64,000 bases of DNA, from assembly GCF_002174455.2 (NCBI RefSeq), contig NZ_CP147246.1, positions 3,415,001 through 3,479,000 of the forward strand, written 5' to 3'. Positions 8,087 to 17,738 of this stretch are shown piece by piece (the stretch's first letter is position 1; each line of letters opens with the position of its first letter). Source of the DNA: Enterococcus sp. 9D6_DIV0238 (GTDB taxonomy: Bacteria > Bacillota > Bacilli > Lactobacillales > Enterococcaceae). Below the pieces are notes generated by a model. The model ran no database searches, had not been told where the DNA came from, and saw only the letters and a program-made list of their open reading frames with translations. The translations under genes were made by a program, and so were the position numbers.

Positions 8087-8920
8087 ATGTATAAGATAAC
8101 CAAAAGTGAAGTACTTTCAACAAATGAATTTGATTTTTGGATCGAAGCGCCACGGATCGCTTCAAAAGCGCAACCTGGTCAGTTTGTGATTTTACGCATC
8201 AATGAAGTCGGTGAAAGAGTTCCTTTAACGATTGCAGATACAGACTCAGAAAAAGGACTGATCCGTCTGATTTTTCAAGTCATTGGCAAGACGACTGCCG
8301 AGCTGTCAAAATTAAAAGCTGGTGATAGTTTATTAGACTTAACGGGTCCTCTAGGCATGCCTACAGAGATCAAAAATTATGGGACAGTGATGATCGTTGG
8401 CGGCGGTGTAGGGATTGCAGCGATTTTTCCAATCGTCAAAGGGCTGAAAAAAGCCGGAAATCGTGTGATTACGATTCTTGGCGCAAAAACAGCAGAATTA
8501 GTGATTCTACAAGAAGAATGCGAACAGTTTTCGGATGAGTTGATCATTACGACAGACGATGGCTCTTTAGGTATGAAAGGTCTAGTCACTGAAGCGATGG
8601 AGCAAGTGATTAGAAGGGAGCCTGTTCATTGTAGCTGGGCGATTGGACCAAGCTTGATGATGAAATTTTGTACACTAACCGCATCAAAACATGACTTGCC
8701 TATCTATGTTTCCCTGAATCCGATCATGATCGATGGAACGGGGATGTGTGGAGGTTGCCGTGTTACGGTGAATAATAGCATCAAATTTGCTTGTGTCGAT
8801 GGACCAGAGTTTAAAGGAACAGAAGTCAATTGGGATGAATTCATCAATCGCATGAAACAATATAAAGCAGAAGAAGAAACGTGTCTGGCGGATTATGAAA
8901 AAGCGCAGGTGACAAACTAA
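8087..8920 (+). CDS. nfnA: FAD/NAD-binding oxidoreductase, NfnA/SudB-like (ferredoxin-NADP reductase alpha)
   Basis: 277 residues of the dihydroorotate dehydrogenase electron-transfer/sulfide dehydrogenase family. An N-terminal FAD barrel (AQPGQFVILRI, VPLTIAD) is followed by an NAD-binding domain (VMIVGGGVGIAAIFP) and a C-terminal [2Fe-2S] cysteine set (GTGMCGGCRV, then KFACVDGPEF). It pairs with the next gene, overlapping it by one base (TAATG). In anaerobes such NfnAB complexes couple reduced ferredoxin and NADH to NADP+ reduction by electron bifurcation. Whether this pair bifurcates or simply transfers electrons from flavodoxin is not shown by sequence. The ribosome site before ATG 8087 is weak. 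Confidence 0.82.
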   Translation: MYKITKSEVLSTNEFDFWIEAPRIASKAQPGQFVILRINEVGERVPLTIADTDSEKGLIRLIFQVIGKTTAELSKLKAGDSLLDLTGPLGMPTEIKNYGTVMIVGGGVGIAAIFPIVKGLKKAGNRVITILGAKTAELVILQEECEQFSDELIITTDDGSLGMKGLVTEAMEQVIRREPVHCSWAIGPSLMMKFCTLTASKHDLPIYVSLNPIMIDGTGMCGGCRVTVNNSIKFACVDGPEFKGTEVNWDEFINRMKQYKAEEETCLADYEKAQVTN

Positions 8921-10347
8921 TGGCGAGAAAAAGCAGAACGAAAACACCTATTTCAGAACAAGCGCCGGAAATTCGCAAAACGAATTTTGAGGAAGTTTGT
9001 TTAGGATATACGATCGAAGAAGGTCAAGCAGAGGCAGAGCGTTGCCTTCAATGCAAAAATGCTCCATGTATTGCCAGTTGCCCTGTAATGATCGATATTC
9101 CAGGATTTATACTAGCGATCAAAGAAGGTGATATGCAGGAAGCTGCAGACGTTTTAGGAAAATATACGAACCTACCAGCAATTTGCGGTCGTGTTTGTCC
9201 TCAAGAAAAACAATGTGAGGAAGTTTGTAAATTAGGCAAAGCGAAAAATTTTGAACCTGTGGCTATTGGAAAATTAGAACGTTTAGTTGCTGATTGGGCT
9301 TTGGAAAATCAAGATTTTTCAAAGCAGACATCGAACGATAGACCGATCATCGGAAAAATTGCGGTGATCGGTTCAGGACCATCAGGGCTTACTGTAGCAG
9401 GTGATTTAGCTAAACTGAATTATGAGGTTACGATTTATGAAGCACTCCATGATGCAGGTGGTGTGTTGACCTACGGCATTCCAGAATTTCGCTTACCAAA
9501 AAGAATCGTAAAAAAAGAAATCGAAAGTATTGAAGCATTAGGGGTCAAAATCGAAACAAATGTTGTCGTTGGAAAAACGATCACGATGGATGAGATCATG
9601 GAAGAATTTGATGCGTGTTATATCTCGGTAGGCGCTGGGGCTCCTAATTTTATGGGGATTCCTGGAACCTCTTTAAACGGCGTCTATTCTTCTAGTGAGT
9701 ACCTAACAAGAATCAACTTGATGCATAGCTATGAATTTCCTAAATATGATACACCGATCAAAAAGTCGAAAAATGTTGTTGTTATAGGCGGGGGAAATGT
9801 TGCGATGGATGCAGCAAGGTCAGCTAAACGGATGGGTGCAGAGAATGTCAGTATCGTTTATCGTCGTTCGTTGGAAGAACTGCCGGCACGTATCGAAGAA
9901 TATCACCATTCTGTTGAAGAAGAGATCAATTACCACTGGCTTACTAATCCAATCGAATATTTAAGCGATGACAATGGAAACCTATTAGGGGTCAAATGTA
10001 TCAAAATGGAATTAGGCGAACCTGATTCATCAGGCCGCCGCAGACCAGTTCCAATCAAAAATAGTGAATTTATTATCGAAGCTGACACAGTGATCGAGGC
10101 AATCGGTCAAGGATCCAACAAAGTGTTGTTATCCACTTTCCCAGAGCTTGCGTTGACGAAATGGGGTTATATTGAAGCGGATCCAAAAACGGGAGAAACA
10201 TCGATTCCCGGCGTCTTTGCCGGCGGAGATATCGTGACAGGAGCAGCAACAGTTATTTTGGCGATGGGCGCCGGAAAAGTTGCTGCAGTTCAAATGGATA
10301 AATATGTCCAGGAACAAAAGAAAATACCCGCAACAACAAAAGTCTGA
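8920..10347 (+). CDS. nfnB: NfnB/GltA-like FAD and iron-sulfur NADPH oxidoreductase
   Basis: 475 residues, usually annotated as homotetrameric NADPH glutamate synthase small-subunit type. The N-terminal domain has two [4Fe-4S] cysteine groups (RCLQCKNAPCIASCP; CGRVCPQEKQCEEVCKLG). FAD-binding GSGPSGLTVAGDLA and NADPH-binding GGGNVAMDAARSAKRMGA motifs follow, then AIGQGSN and GVFAGGDIVTGAATVI. The arrangement of an alpha subunit directly upstream fits NfnB. No glutamate synthase large subunit lies nearby, arguing against a GltBD role. Followed by nifJ after 23 nt in the same operon. Confidence 0.85.
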   Translation: MARKSRTKTPISEQAPEIRKTNFEEVCLGYTIEEGQAEAERCLQCKNAPCIASCPVMIDIPGFILAIKEGDMQEAADVLGKYTNLPAICGRVCPQEKQCEEVCKLGKAKNFEPVAIGKLERLVADWALENQDFSKQTSNDRPIIGKIAVIGSGPSGLTVAGDLAKLNYEVTIYEALHDAGGVLTYGIPEFRLPKRIVKKEIESIEALGVKIETNVVVGKTITMDEIMEEFDACYISVGAGAPNFMGIPGTSLNGVYSSSEYLTRINLMHSYEFPKYDTPIKKSKNVVVIGGGNVAMDAARSAKRMGAENVSIVYRRSLEELPARIEEYHHSVEEEINYHWLTNPIEYLSDDNGNLLGVKCIKMELGEPDSSGRRRPVPIKNSEFIIEADTVIEAIGQGSNKVLLSTFPELALTKWGYIEADPKTGETSIPGVFAGGDIVTGAATVILAMGAGKVAAVQMDKYVQEQKKIPATTKV

Positions 10348-10370
10348 GGAAAGATAAAAGGTGAAAAGAC

Positions 10371-13300
10371 ATGAAAAGAACAAAAACAATGGATGGGAAT
10401 ACAGCAGCAGCTTACATTTCCTATGCATTTACGGAAGTGGCAGCGATTTATCCGATCACACCCAGTTCTACAATGGCAGAATTAGTAGATGAATGGGCTG
10501 AAAATGGGTTGAAAAATATATATGGACAAAAAGTTCAGGTCATCGAGATGCAGTCAGAAGCTGGCGCAGCCGGTGTGGTTCACGGATCATTGAAGACAGG
10601 AGCATTGACAACGACTTATACAGCTTCACAAGGGCTACTGCTGATGATTCCTAACATGTATAAGATCGCAGGAGAACTTTTACCGTCTGTTTTCCATGTG
10701 GCAGCTAGAGCGATCACCACAAGTGCATTGAGTATTTTCGGTGATCATGGGGATGTTATGGCCACTCGTCAAACTGGTTTTTGTATGCTGGCAGAATCAA
10801 GTGTCCAAGAAGTAATGGATTTATCTGCTGTGGCTCATTTAGCGAGTATCGAAGGGAGCTTGCCGTTCGTTAACTTTTTTGATGGTTTTAGAACGAGTCA
10901 TGAGCTACAAAAAATCGAAGTTCTTGAGTACGATGATTTAAAAGGAATGCTGGATCAAGATGCTGTTGATCGTTTCCGCCGCAGAGGGATGAATCCTAAT
11001 CATCCGACTGTTTCAGGAACGGCTCAAAATCCAGACATCCATTTCCAACAACGTGAAACTGTTAATGCAAATTATGAAGCGATGCCGGCGATCGTTCAAA
11101 AATATATGAAACAAATCAACGAAATAAGAGGTACTTCTTATGATTTGACAGATTATTATGGTGCAGAAGATGCGACTGAAGTCATTATTTCAATGGGGTC
11201 GGCTTCACCTGTGATCCAGCAAACAGTTGATTATCTAAATGGGCAAGGCAGAAAAGTCGGCTTTATCAATATTCATTTATACCGCCCATTCCCAACAGAA
11301 AACTTATTAGAAAAATTACCGAAGACCGTTCAAAAGGTAGCTGTGCTAGACCGAACCAAAGAAGCAGGTGCAGATGGCGAACCATTGCTTTTAGATGTTC
11401 AAAGTGCGCTTTATCAACATGAAAGTCGTCCAATCGTGATTGGCGGACGATACGGACTAGGTTCAAAAGATGTTACACCAAATCAAATCAAAGCAGTATA
11501 TGATCATTTATTATTGCCATTTGCTGATTTAAAACAACGTTTTACGATCGGGATCGTTGATGATGTGACATATCGTTCATTACCGCAGGGAGAAACGTTA
11601 GATTTAACGGCTCCAACAACTTTCCAAGCCAAATTCTGGGGCTTTGGTTCAGATGGAACGGTGGGTGCGAACAAACAAGCAATCAAGATCATCGGTGATA
11701 ATACCGATTTATATGCCCAAGCTTATTTTAGTTATGATTCAAAAAAATCTGGCGGATTGACCATGTCTCATTTACGGTTTGGTAAAGAACCGATCACATC
11801 CACTTATTTAGTAGAGCAGGCTGATTTTATCGCCTGTCATAATGCCTCTTATATCCATAACTATGATTTGCTTAAAGGATTAAAAGATGGCGGGACTTTC
11901 TTACTCAACACGATTTGGGATAAGGAAAAAGTCTATCGTTTATTACCAGCTAAACTGAAAAAATATATTGGAGAACACAATATTCAGTTTTATATCATCA
12001 ATGCGGTGGAGCTAGCTCGTGAAGTTGGGTTGGGACGGCGCATCAATACGGTGATGTCTACCGCATTTTTTGAAGTCACAGATTTGATGTCACGCGACGA
12101 ATATCTACCATTATTAAAAGCAGAAGTTAAAAAAACATATGGTAAAAAATCAATGGAGATCGTTGAGAAAAACTACCAAGCGATCGATGGTACGTTTGAT
12201 TCTTTACAAAAAGTAGAGGTTCCGGCAGAATGGGCAACGATCGAAGTTGAACCAGAAAAAGTCGATCCAACGCTGCCAAAATATATCACGAATATTTTAC
12301 AACCGATCAATCGTCAAGAAGGAAATGACTTGACTGTTGGAGATTTGATCGATAATGGCATGAAAACTGGTGAGATGCCAATGGGAACAGCAGCCTACGA
12401 AAAACGCGGCATTGCATTAGAAGTTCCAGAGTGGCAAATGGATAAATGTACGATGTGTAATGAGTGCGCCTTTGTCTGCCCACATGCTGCGATCCGGCCG
12501 TTTTTAGCAGATGAAGAAGAAATGCAGGAGGCACCTGAAGGCTTCGTAGCGAGAGAAATGCGCGGCGCTGACGGCTTGATGTACCGTATTCAAGTTTCTT
12601 TAGAGGACTGTACAGGCTGCGGCTTGTGTGTTCAAGCATGTCCAGTAAAAGAAAAAGCGATCCTGATGAAACCATACGAAGAACAAAAAGAACAAGCAAT
12701 CAATTGGGCTTTTGCGATGACGTTACAGCAAAAAGAAAATCCTGTCCGCAAATTATCTGTAAAAGGTTCACAGTTCAATCAACCGTTGATGGAATTTTCC
12801 GGGGCCTGTGAAGGCTGTGGTGAAACACCATATATCAAGTTATTGACTCAGCTGTTCGGTGATCGAATGATGATGGCCAATGCTACAGGCTGTTCTTCTA
12901 TTTGGGGTGGTTCTTCGCCTGTTACACCATATACGACAAATGAATGCGGGCAAGGACCTGCATGGAGCAATTCATTATTTGAAGATAATGCAGAATATGG
13001 CTACGGTATGTATGTGGCAAATAACACGAAGCGTCAATATCTAGCTGACCAAGTTCAAGAGGCTATCGATAAGAAGGTAGGCTCGGAAGATCTTCAAGCG
13101 TTACTTCAAGATTGGCATGAGCATTACTTAGAAGGTGAAGGAACACAGCAGCGTGCAACGAAACTTGCAGCTGTGTTAAGTGAAGAATATCGATCAGATC
13201 CATTATTAGAACAAATCTATAAGCAAAGTGATTTGTTCGTCAAAACAAGCCAATGGATCGTCGGTGGAGATGGATGGGCGTATGATATTGGATTCAGTGG

Positions 13301-13910
13301 AATCGACCATGTATTAGCTAGCGGGGCAGATGTCAATATTTTTGTCATGGATAATGAAGTTTATGCGAATACTGGCGGACAAACATCCAAAGCAACGCCG
13401 GCTGCAGCAATTGCGAAATTCTCAGCTGGAGGAAAACAAACCTCTAAAAAAGATTTAGGTATGATGGCAATGACCTATGGCAATGTTTACGTTGCGCAAA
13501 TCGCACTTGGTGCAAATTCAATGCAAACAATCAAAGCGATCGATGAAGCAGAACGTTATCCGGGTCCATCTTTGATCATTGGTTACACTCCTTGTATCAA
13601 TCATGGAGTGAAAGGCGGAATGATCGAAACGTTATCTTTAGCCAAAGAAGCAGTTGAATCTGGTTATTGGCAATTGTATCGCTACAATCCGCAACTGATT
13701 GAAAAGGGCAAAGACCCAATGATCATCGATTACAAAAAAGCTGATTTCAGTAAGATGAGAGACTTCCTTGAAAAACAAACTCGTTTCTCTGCGTTACACA
13801 CGATCAAAGATAATCAAGAAGTAGTTGAGCATCTTTTGACGAAAACAAAGGAAGACGCGGAAGACCGCTCAGAAAACTATGTAAAATTAGTGAGCCAGAT
13901 CAAGAAATAA
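10371..13910 (+). CDS. nifJ: Pyruvate:ferredoxin (flavodoxin) oxidoreductase
   Basis: 1179 residues, the full single-chain length. Domains run from the N-terminal pyruvate-binding domain (YPITPSSTMAELVDEW) through the gamma domain to a 2x[4Fe-4S] ferredoxin domain (CTMCNECAFVCP and CTGCGLCVQACP), ending in the TPP domain (CEGCGETPYIKL, GDGWAYDIGFSG, NTGGQTSKATP). It decarboxylates pyruvate with CoA to acetyl-CoA and CO2, reducing flavodoxin or ferredoxin. Oxygen sensitive in most family members. Last gene of the flavodoxin-nfnAB-nifJ group, ended by a strong terminator. It gives the cell a PFOR route beside the usual enterococcal PDH and PFL. Confidence 0.96.
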   Translation: MKRTKTMDGNTAAAYISYAFTEVAAIYPITPSSTMAELVDEWAENGLKNIYGQKVQVIEMQSEAGAAGVVHGSLKTGALTTTYTASQGLLLMIPNMYKIAGELLPSVFHVAARAITTSALSIFGDHGDVMATRQTGFCMLAESSVQEVMDLSAVAHLASIEGSLPFVNFFDGFRTSHELQKIEVLEYDDLKGMLDQDAVDRFRRRGMNPNHPTVSGTAQNPDIHFQQRETVNANYEAMPAIVQKYMKQINEIRGTSYDLTDYYGAEDATEVIISMGSASPVIQQTVDYLNGQGRKVGFINIHLYRPFPTENLLEKLPKTVQKVAVLDRTKEAGADGEPLLLDVQSALYQHESRPIVIGGRYGLGSKDVTPNQIKAVYDHLLLPFADLKQRFTIGIVDDVTYRSLPQGETLDLTAPTTFQAKFWGFGSDGTVGANKQAIKIIGDNTDLYAQAYFSYDSKKSGGLTMSHLRFGKEPITSTYLVEQADFIACHNASYIHNYDLLKGLKDGGTFLLNTIWDKEKVYRLLPAKLKKYIGEHNIQFYIINAVELAREVGLGRRINTVMSTAFFEVTDLMSRDEYLPLLKAEVKKTYGKKSMEIVEKNYQAIDGTFDSLQKVEVPAEWATIEVEPEKVDPTLPKYITNILQPINRQEGNDLTVGDLIDNGMKTGEMPMGTAAYEKRGIALEVPEWQMDKCTMCNECAFVCPHAAIRPFLADEEEMQEAPEGFVAREMRGADGLMYRIQVSLEDCTGCGLCVQACPVKEKAILMKPYEEQKEQAINWAFAMTLQQKENPVRKLSVKGSQFNQPLMEFSGACEGCGETPYIKLLTQLFGDRMMMANATGCSSIWGGSSPVTPYTTNECGQGPAWSNSLFEDNAEYGYGMYVANNTKRQYLADQVQEAIDKKVGSEDLQALLQDWHEHYLEGEGTQQRATKLAAVLSEEYRSDPLLEQIYKQSDLFVKTSQWIVGGDGWAYDIGFSGIDHVLASGADVNIFVMDNEVYANTGGQTSKATPAAAIAKFSAGGKQTSKKDLGMMAMTYGNVYVAQIALGANSMQTIKAIDEAERYPGPSLIIGYTPCINHGVKGGMIETLSLAKEAVESGYWQLYRYNPQLIEKGKDPMIIDYKKADFSKMRDFLEKQTRFSALHTIKDNQEVVEHLLTKTKEDAEDRSENYVKLVSQIKK

Positions 13911-13935
13911 AGCTTCGTACAACTGAAGACCAAAT

Positions 13936-13976
13936 AGTCCGGGACAAAACTAGAAAATAGTTTTGCCCGGACTTTA
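13936..13976 (+). terminator. Terminator after nifJ
   Basis: A 17-base arm beginning AGTCCGGGACAAAACTA pairs across a 5-nt loop with TAGTTTTGCCCGGACT, with a T-rich tail. The GTCCGGGACAAAAC core resembles other terminators in this window. Confidence 0.9.
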
Positions 13977-14214
13977 ATTTTTAATGAATAATGATCAAGA
14001 GTCAGATTTTTCAGTGATTTCGCAAGGAATGAGCAATCACTCAAACATAAGCAATTTTTATCTCTTCTTTTTTTCTTGCCAAAAATAAAAAATTTATCAG
14101 AAACCTGAAAAAAACGTTTCCATTGTGTTATCCTTATGTTCGATATTTAAGTAAAAAATACCAAATTATATTGATACATAGAAATTTGATTTGTGGATTA
14201 TTAGGAGGAGTTAT
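13977..14214. other. Upstream region of the purine permease
   Basis: AT-rich, with no gene I can support. I looked for a purine riboswitch and did not see the conserved junction elements. A weak PurBox-like segment is present at 14134-14148 on the minus strand (core CGAACAT), too degenerate to call. Confidence 0.3.
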
Positions 14215-15489
14215 ATGTTTCGAATAAAAAAGCTGACTAAAGAAGGGCTAAAACGTGAAATAGTTGCGGGAACAACATCGTTTTTTGCTATTTCATATAT
14301 TATCATGGTGAATACAGTCATTTTGTCTGAAGCGGGAATGCCGAAGGAACTGACGATTTTTGGGACGATCTTCATTTCGATCATTGGTTCGATTTTGATG
14401 GGATTGATAGCAGATGCACCAATTGTACTGACGACAGGGATGGGCGTAAATTCATTTTTCACCTACACGTTAGTTCTTTCTTTGGGGCTGAGCTGGCAGG
14501 AAGCATTAGCTGTTAGTTTTTGTGCAGGGGTCGTATACTTGATCGTTGCCTTTACGAAGTTGAGTAAGTTATTCGCAGAAGTCGTTCCTGAAACGTTGAA
14601 AGCTGGAATAACAGTTGGTATCGGTTTTTTTCTAGTGCTGATTGGATTAGAAAAGGGACATTTGATTTTAAGAGGGGAGCATACCTTTACACAATTAGCC
14701 CCGCTGAATGACAGTTTGACGATTTTGACATTATTTTCACTATTATTGACTGTATTTCTTTTTATCAAAGGGATACAAGGCAGCTTTTTTATAGGGATCG
14801 TTGTTGTGACGGCAGTTGCTAATCTTTTAGGATTAGTGGATCCAACAGAACATTTTTCTTTAGGCAGTTTAAAAAATGTTTCTCAAATTTTTCTAGAACT
14901 TGATTTCAGTTCAATGCTCTCAAAAAGTTTCTTACTCGGTGTATTTGCCTTATCGATGATCCTGATTTTTGAATCGATGGGGATTCTTAAAGGCTTGATG
15001 CCGGAAGCAGATGAGGATAAGTATTTGCGTGCTTATCGCGTCACAGGCTTGATTACACTGCTGTCTAGTCTATTTGGAACGAGCCCGACTATTGCAGCAG
15101 CAGAAAGTGCGACTGGGATCGAAGAAGGTGGAAGAACAGGCTGGACTGCCATTACGAGCGGAATCTGTTTCTTTTTAGCCTTGTTAGCTTTACCCTTTCT
15201 TTCCTATATCCCTGATTCTGCGTTAGCTCCAGCAATCATCATCACAGGCTTTTTAATGATCCAGCAAGTCAAGTCATTAAATTTTAGTGATTTTAGTGAT
15301 TACTTTCCCGCAATGCTGATGATCGTTTTGATTCCTTTTACTATGAACATTTCTGATGGAATGGCTTTTGGATTTGTCGCTTATCCGTTAACAAAATGGA
15401 TCGCTGGAAAGAAAAACCAACTGTCATTACCAATGTGGCTGATTTCTGGATTGTTTTTAGTGTATCTGATCGTGAATGTCTTGATTTAA
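14215..15489 (+). CDS. NCS2 (AzgA-like) purine permease
   Basis: 424 residues with about a dozen hydrophobic segments. Motifs TTGMGVNSFF near the N terminus and GTSPTIAAAESATGIEEGGRTG around residue 290 are diagnostic of the AzgA/PbuG/PbuO hypoxanthine-guanine permease group; it imports purine bases with protons across the cytoplasmic membrane. The start at 14215 is set by AGGAGG 6 nt upstream; reading 24 nt further upstream has no ribosome site. It lies close to the XDH-type locus, consistent with purine use, though in a separate unit. Confidence 0.88.
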   Translation: MFRIKKLTKEGLKREIVAGTTSFFAISYIIMVNTVILSEAGMPKELTIFGTIFISIIGSILMGLIADAPIVLTTGMGVNSFFTYTLVLSLGLSWQEALAVSFCAGVVYLIVAFTKLSKLFAEVVPETLKAGITVGIGFFLVLIGLEKGHLILRGEHTFTQLAPLNDSLTILTLFSLLLTVFLFIKGIQGSFFIGIVVVTAVANLLGLVDPTEHFSLGSLKNVSQIFLELDFSSMLSKSFLLGVFALSMILIFESMGILKGLMPEADEDKYLRAYRVTGLITLLSSLFGTSPTIAAAESATGIEEGGRTGWTAITSGICFFLALLALPFLSYIPDSALAPAIIITGFLMIQQVKSLNFSDFSDYFPAMLMIVLIPFTMNISDGMAFGFVAYPLTKWIAGKKNQLSLPMWLISGLFLVYLIVNVLI

Positions 15490-15546
15490 ACAAAAAGGTT
15501 GAGATAGAAGCGTAGTAGTTGCTTTTTTATCGCTGTTTATTCGTTT

Positions 15547-15600
15547 TAAAGAGGGACTGGGTCGTAACTCCTAGAGTTATGTCCCAGTCCCTCTTTTTTT
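15547..15600. terminator. Bidirectional terminator between permease and ktrB
   Basis: AAAGAGGGACTGGG pairs with CCCAGTCCCTCTTT, with an inner TAACTC/GAGTTA stem. A-tract and T-tract flanks serve both converging genes. Confidence 0.9.
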
Positions 15601-16996
15601 ATCCAATAATGATTTTTTCAGAAGGATATTCATAGCCGATATCACGTGTTTCTTTTGGCACGAAAAGCATCAATGTATACAACATACCGATTCGTCCAAT
15701 AAACATCAATAAAGCGATCATTAGTTTGCCGACGGTCGTTAAATCAGAAGTGATCCCCAACGAAAGACCGGTCGTTCCAAAGGCAGAAGCAACTTCAACA
15801 ATGATTGCAATCAGCGGATGATCCTCTGTTGCGGTCAAAAATAAGACGGCAAAGAAACACATAGTTAATGAAAGCATGAAAACAACGATCGATTTTCTGA
15901 CATCATCCTCATCGATCCTTCGTCCGAAAACGTTGATTTTATCTTCACTTTTTAAGAAAGAGTATAAGTATAGACCTATGATTGCTACGGTAGTCGTCCG
16001 AATCCCTCCGCCAACAGAGCTGGGACTACAGCCGATAAACATCAATAAAGAAAAAACAATGAGCGTTGTCACCTGAAAATCGCCTAAATCATTGATCTGT
16101 AAACCAGCATTTCGAGTGGTCATAGAATAAAACATCGAGGTGATCCAGCGTTGCACTTCGCCCATCTCAATAAATAAATGATCTTTTTCCAGCAAATAAA
16201 TCAGTAATGTTCCACCGACAAATAGAATCACGAAGGCCAGTAGAGCGATTTTACTAAAAAGAGAGAATCGAAACGGCAATCCCCGCTTTTTCTTTTTAAA
16301 AAATACCCATTCTCGAACTTCCATCAATACAGGAAAACCGATCCCGCCGATAAAAATCAAAAACATGATGAGCATCAAAAATAAATAATCATTCGCAAAA
16401 GGAATGATCGAATCCCCTGTTACATCGAATCCAGAGTTTGTTACAGCCGAAATGGATTGATAAAAGCCAAAGAAAATCGCTTTCGACCATGTTTTATAAT
16501 ATCCTGCATAATAAAAATAGATCGAAAAAAATGTACCGAAAATAACTTGAAACCACAAAATAATCGAGAACGTGATGCGGATCAGTCGGACAATTCCGCT
16601 CAATTTAGGTTGATTCATGTCTGTCATGATCAACTGACGCTGCCTTAATGAAATCTTGCGTTTTGACAAGATGATAAAAGCTGTCGAAATCATCATGATC
16701 CCGAGTCCACCGATTTGAAAAAGAATTTCCAATAATACTACTCCGCGGTCGTTAAAAACAGAATTGATATCAAAGGTAGATAACCCTGTCACACTAACAG
16801 TGCTGATCGCCATAAACAGCATATCTATAAAATGAACCTGCGAGCCCTTTTCTCTAAAAAAAGGCAGACAAAAAAGAATATACGAGATGACTGTCATAAT
16901 AATATAGTATGAAACAATAATTTGAATGGAAGAGAAATGGTTTGAAAAGTGTTTCCCTTTTCGCTGTGCCAGCCATATAAGCCGATTTCGATTCAT
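15599..16996 (-). CDS. ktrB: TrkH/KtrB-family potassium transporter membrane subunit
   Basis: 465 residues, many membrane segments. Contains the four M1-P-M2 repeats of the Trk/Ktr/HKT superfamily, with selectivity-loop glycines in SVTGLSTFD, AVTNSGFDVTG, TRNAGLQIND and FGTTGLSLGIT. It would import K+ with Na+ or H+ coupling together with a KtrA/TrkA regulatory subunit, which is not encoded in this window. The start at 16996 (MNRNRLIW) follows GGGAGG; a 51-codon upstream extension lacks a ribosome site and reads as low-complexity hydrophobic sequence. Confidence 0.9.
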   Translation of the reverse strand: MNRNRLIWLAQRKGKHFSNHFSSIQIIVSYYIIMTVISYILFCLPFFREKGSQVHFIDMLFMAISTVSVTGLSTFDINSVFNDRGVVLLEILFQIGGLGIMMISTAFIILSKRKISLRQRQLIMTDMNQPKLSGIVRLIRITFSIILWFQVIFGTFFSIYFYYAGYYKTWSKAIFFGFYQSISAVTNSGFDVTGDSIIPFANDYLFLMLIMFLIFIGGIGFPVLMEVREWVFFKKKKRGLPFRFSLFSKIALLAFVILFVGGTLLIYLLEKDHLFIEMGEVQRWITSMFYSMTTRNAGLQINDLGDFQVTTLIVFSLLMFIGCSPSSVGGGIRTTTVAIIGLYLYSFLKSEDKINVFGRRIDEDDVRKSIVVFMLSLTMCFFAVLFLTATEDHPLIAIIVEVASAFGTTGLSLGITSDLTTVGKLMIALLMFIGRIGMLYTLMLFVPKETRDIGYEYPSEKIIIG

Positions 16997-17298
16997 AACG
17001 AACCTCCCAACTGTCGTTAAGATAAGTATATCAGAAAATGAAAGATGGGCAAATAAAGAAAAATTTCTTAGAATAGATAAAAAATTGATTAAAAAAAAAT
17101 AGAAAAACAAGACAAATGAAAAAAGACATGTTATTTTATCAAAAGACAATTTATAGTCGTTCTAATTTGTGAAAAAAGTTAGATTGTTTAATTTATTCGT
17201 TAAAATATTATTTTAATTGATTACTATTTGCTTTCTATTGTGATTCGTTTCACTAAAAAAACGATCTATTGTCTAAAAAAGATGGGGTGGGGGAAACA
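16997..17298. promoter_or_regulatory. Divergent intergenic region with CRP/FNR-type palindrome
   Basis: Holds the leftward ktrB promoter and the rightward promoter area of the decayed fumarate reductase. At 17239-17254 the sequence TGTGA-N6-TCACT matches the CRP/FNR-superfamily consensus TGTGA-N6-TCACA except for the last base. It is followed by AT-rich sequence and no other gene. Confidence 0.45.
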
Positions 17299-17713
17299 AT
17301 AAAAAAAATCGTCTTGGCTTCGTTTCTTTAGGACGGTTTGCGGGCTTAGCAGTTGGCTGCAGCAGTGATCAAGAGAAAAAGATGAGCCATAAAACGTCGA
17401 AAGAAAGTACAGAAGAAGTGACCTCAGGTGCCTCTGCAAATGGTTATACAGATATCAGTGAATTGAAAGACAGCTATGATGTTGTAATTGTTGGCGCTGG
17501 TGGTGCAGGCATGACAGCTGCATTACAAGCGAAAGATGCTGGAATGAATCCTGTTATTTTAGAAAAAATGCCGATTGCTGGGGAAATACGATCAAATCAT
17601 CTTCTGTAATGAATGCATCTGAAACTAAATTTCAAAAAGAAGAAGGAATATCAGAGAGCAATGACAAATTCTTCGACGAGACTTTAAAAGGCGGAAAAGG
17701 TACAAATAATTAA
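17299..17713 (+). pseudogene. Decayed fumarate reductase flavoprotein lipoprotein remnant
   Basis: About 135 codons of a secreted FAD_binding_2 fumarate reductase remain. Reading frames show a lipoprotein leader (GRFAGLAVGCSSD), a linker, then VVIVGAGGAGMTAALQAKDAGMNPVILEKMP. The start codon appears lost by one deleted base (AAT before an A8 run instead of ATG), and a missing G at about 17580 shifts the frame after MPIAG. Restoring that base gives AGGNTIKSSSVMNASETKFQ and on to FFDETLKGGKGTNN, then a stop and no catalytic C-terminal domain. E. faecalis carries an intact gene of this type (EF2556) between nifJ and glyA-region genes, so this is decay in place. Confidence 0.8.
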
Positions 17714-17738
17714 GTAGATCAAGTAAAGGTGATGAATA

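Noticed and set aside
8920..10347. Glutamate synthase small subunit
   Set aside because: No large subunit nearby; the neighbouring NfnA-like gene and PFOR fit an Nfn-type role better.
14101..14214. Purine riboswitch, PurR box or cre site upstream of the purine permease
   Set aside because: Riboswitch junction elements absent; PurBox-like and cre-like stretches have too many mismatches.
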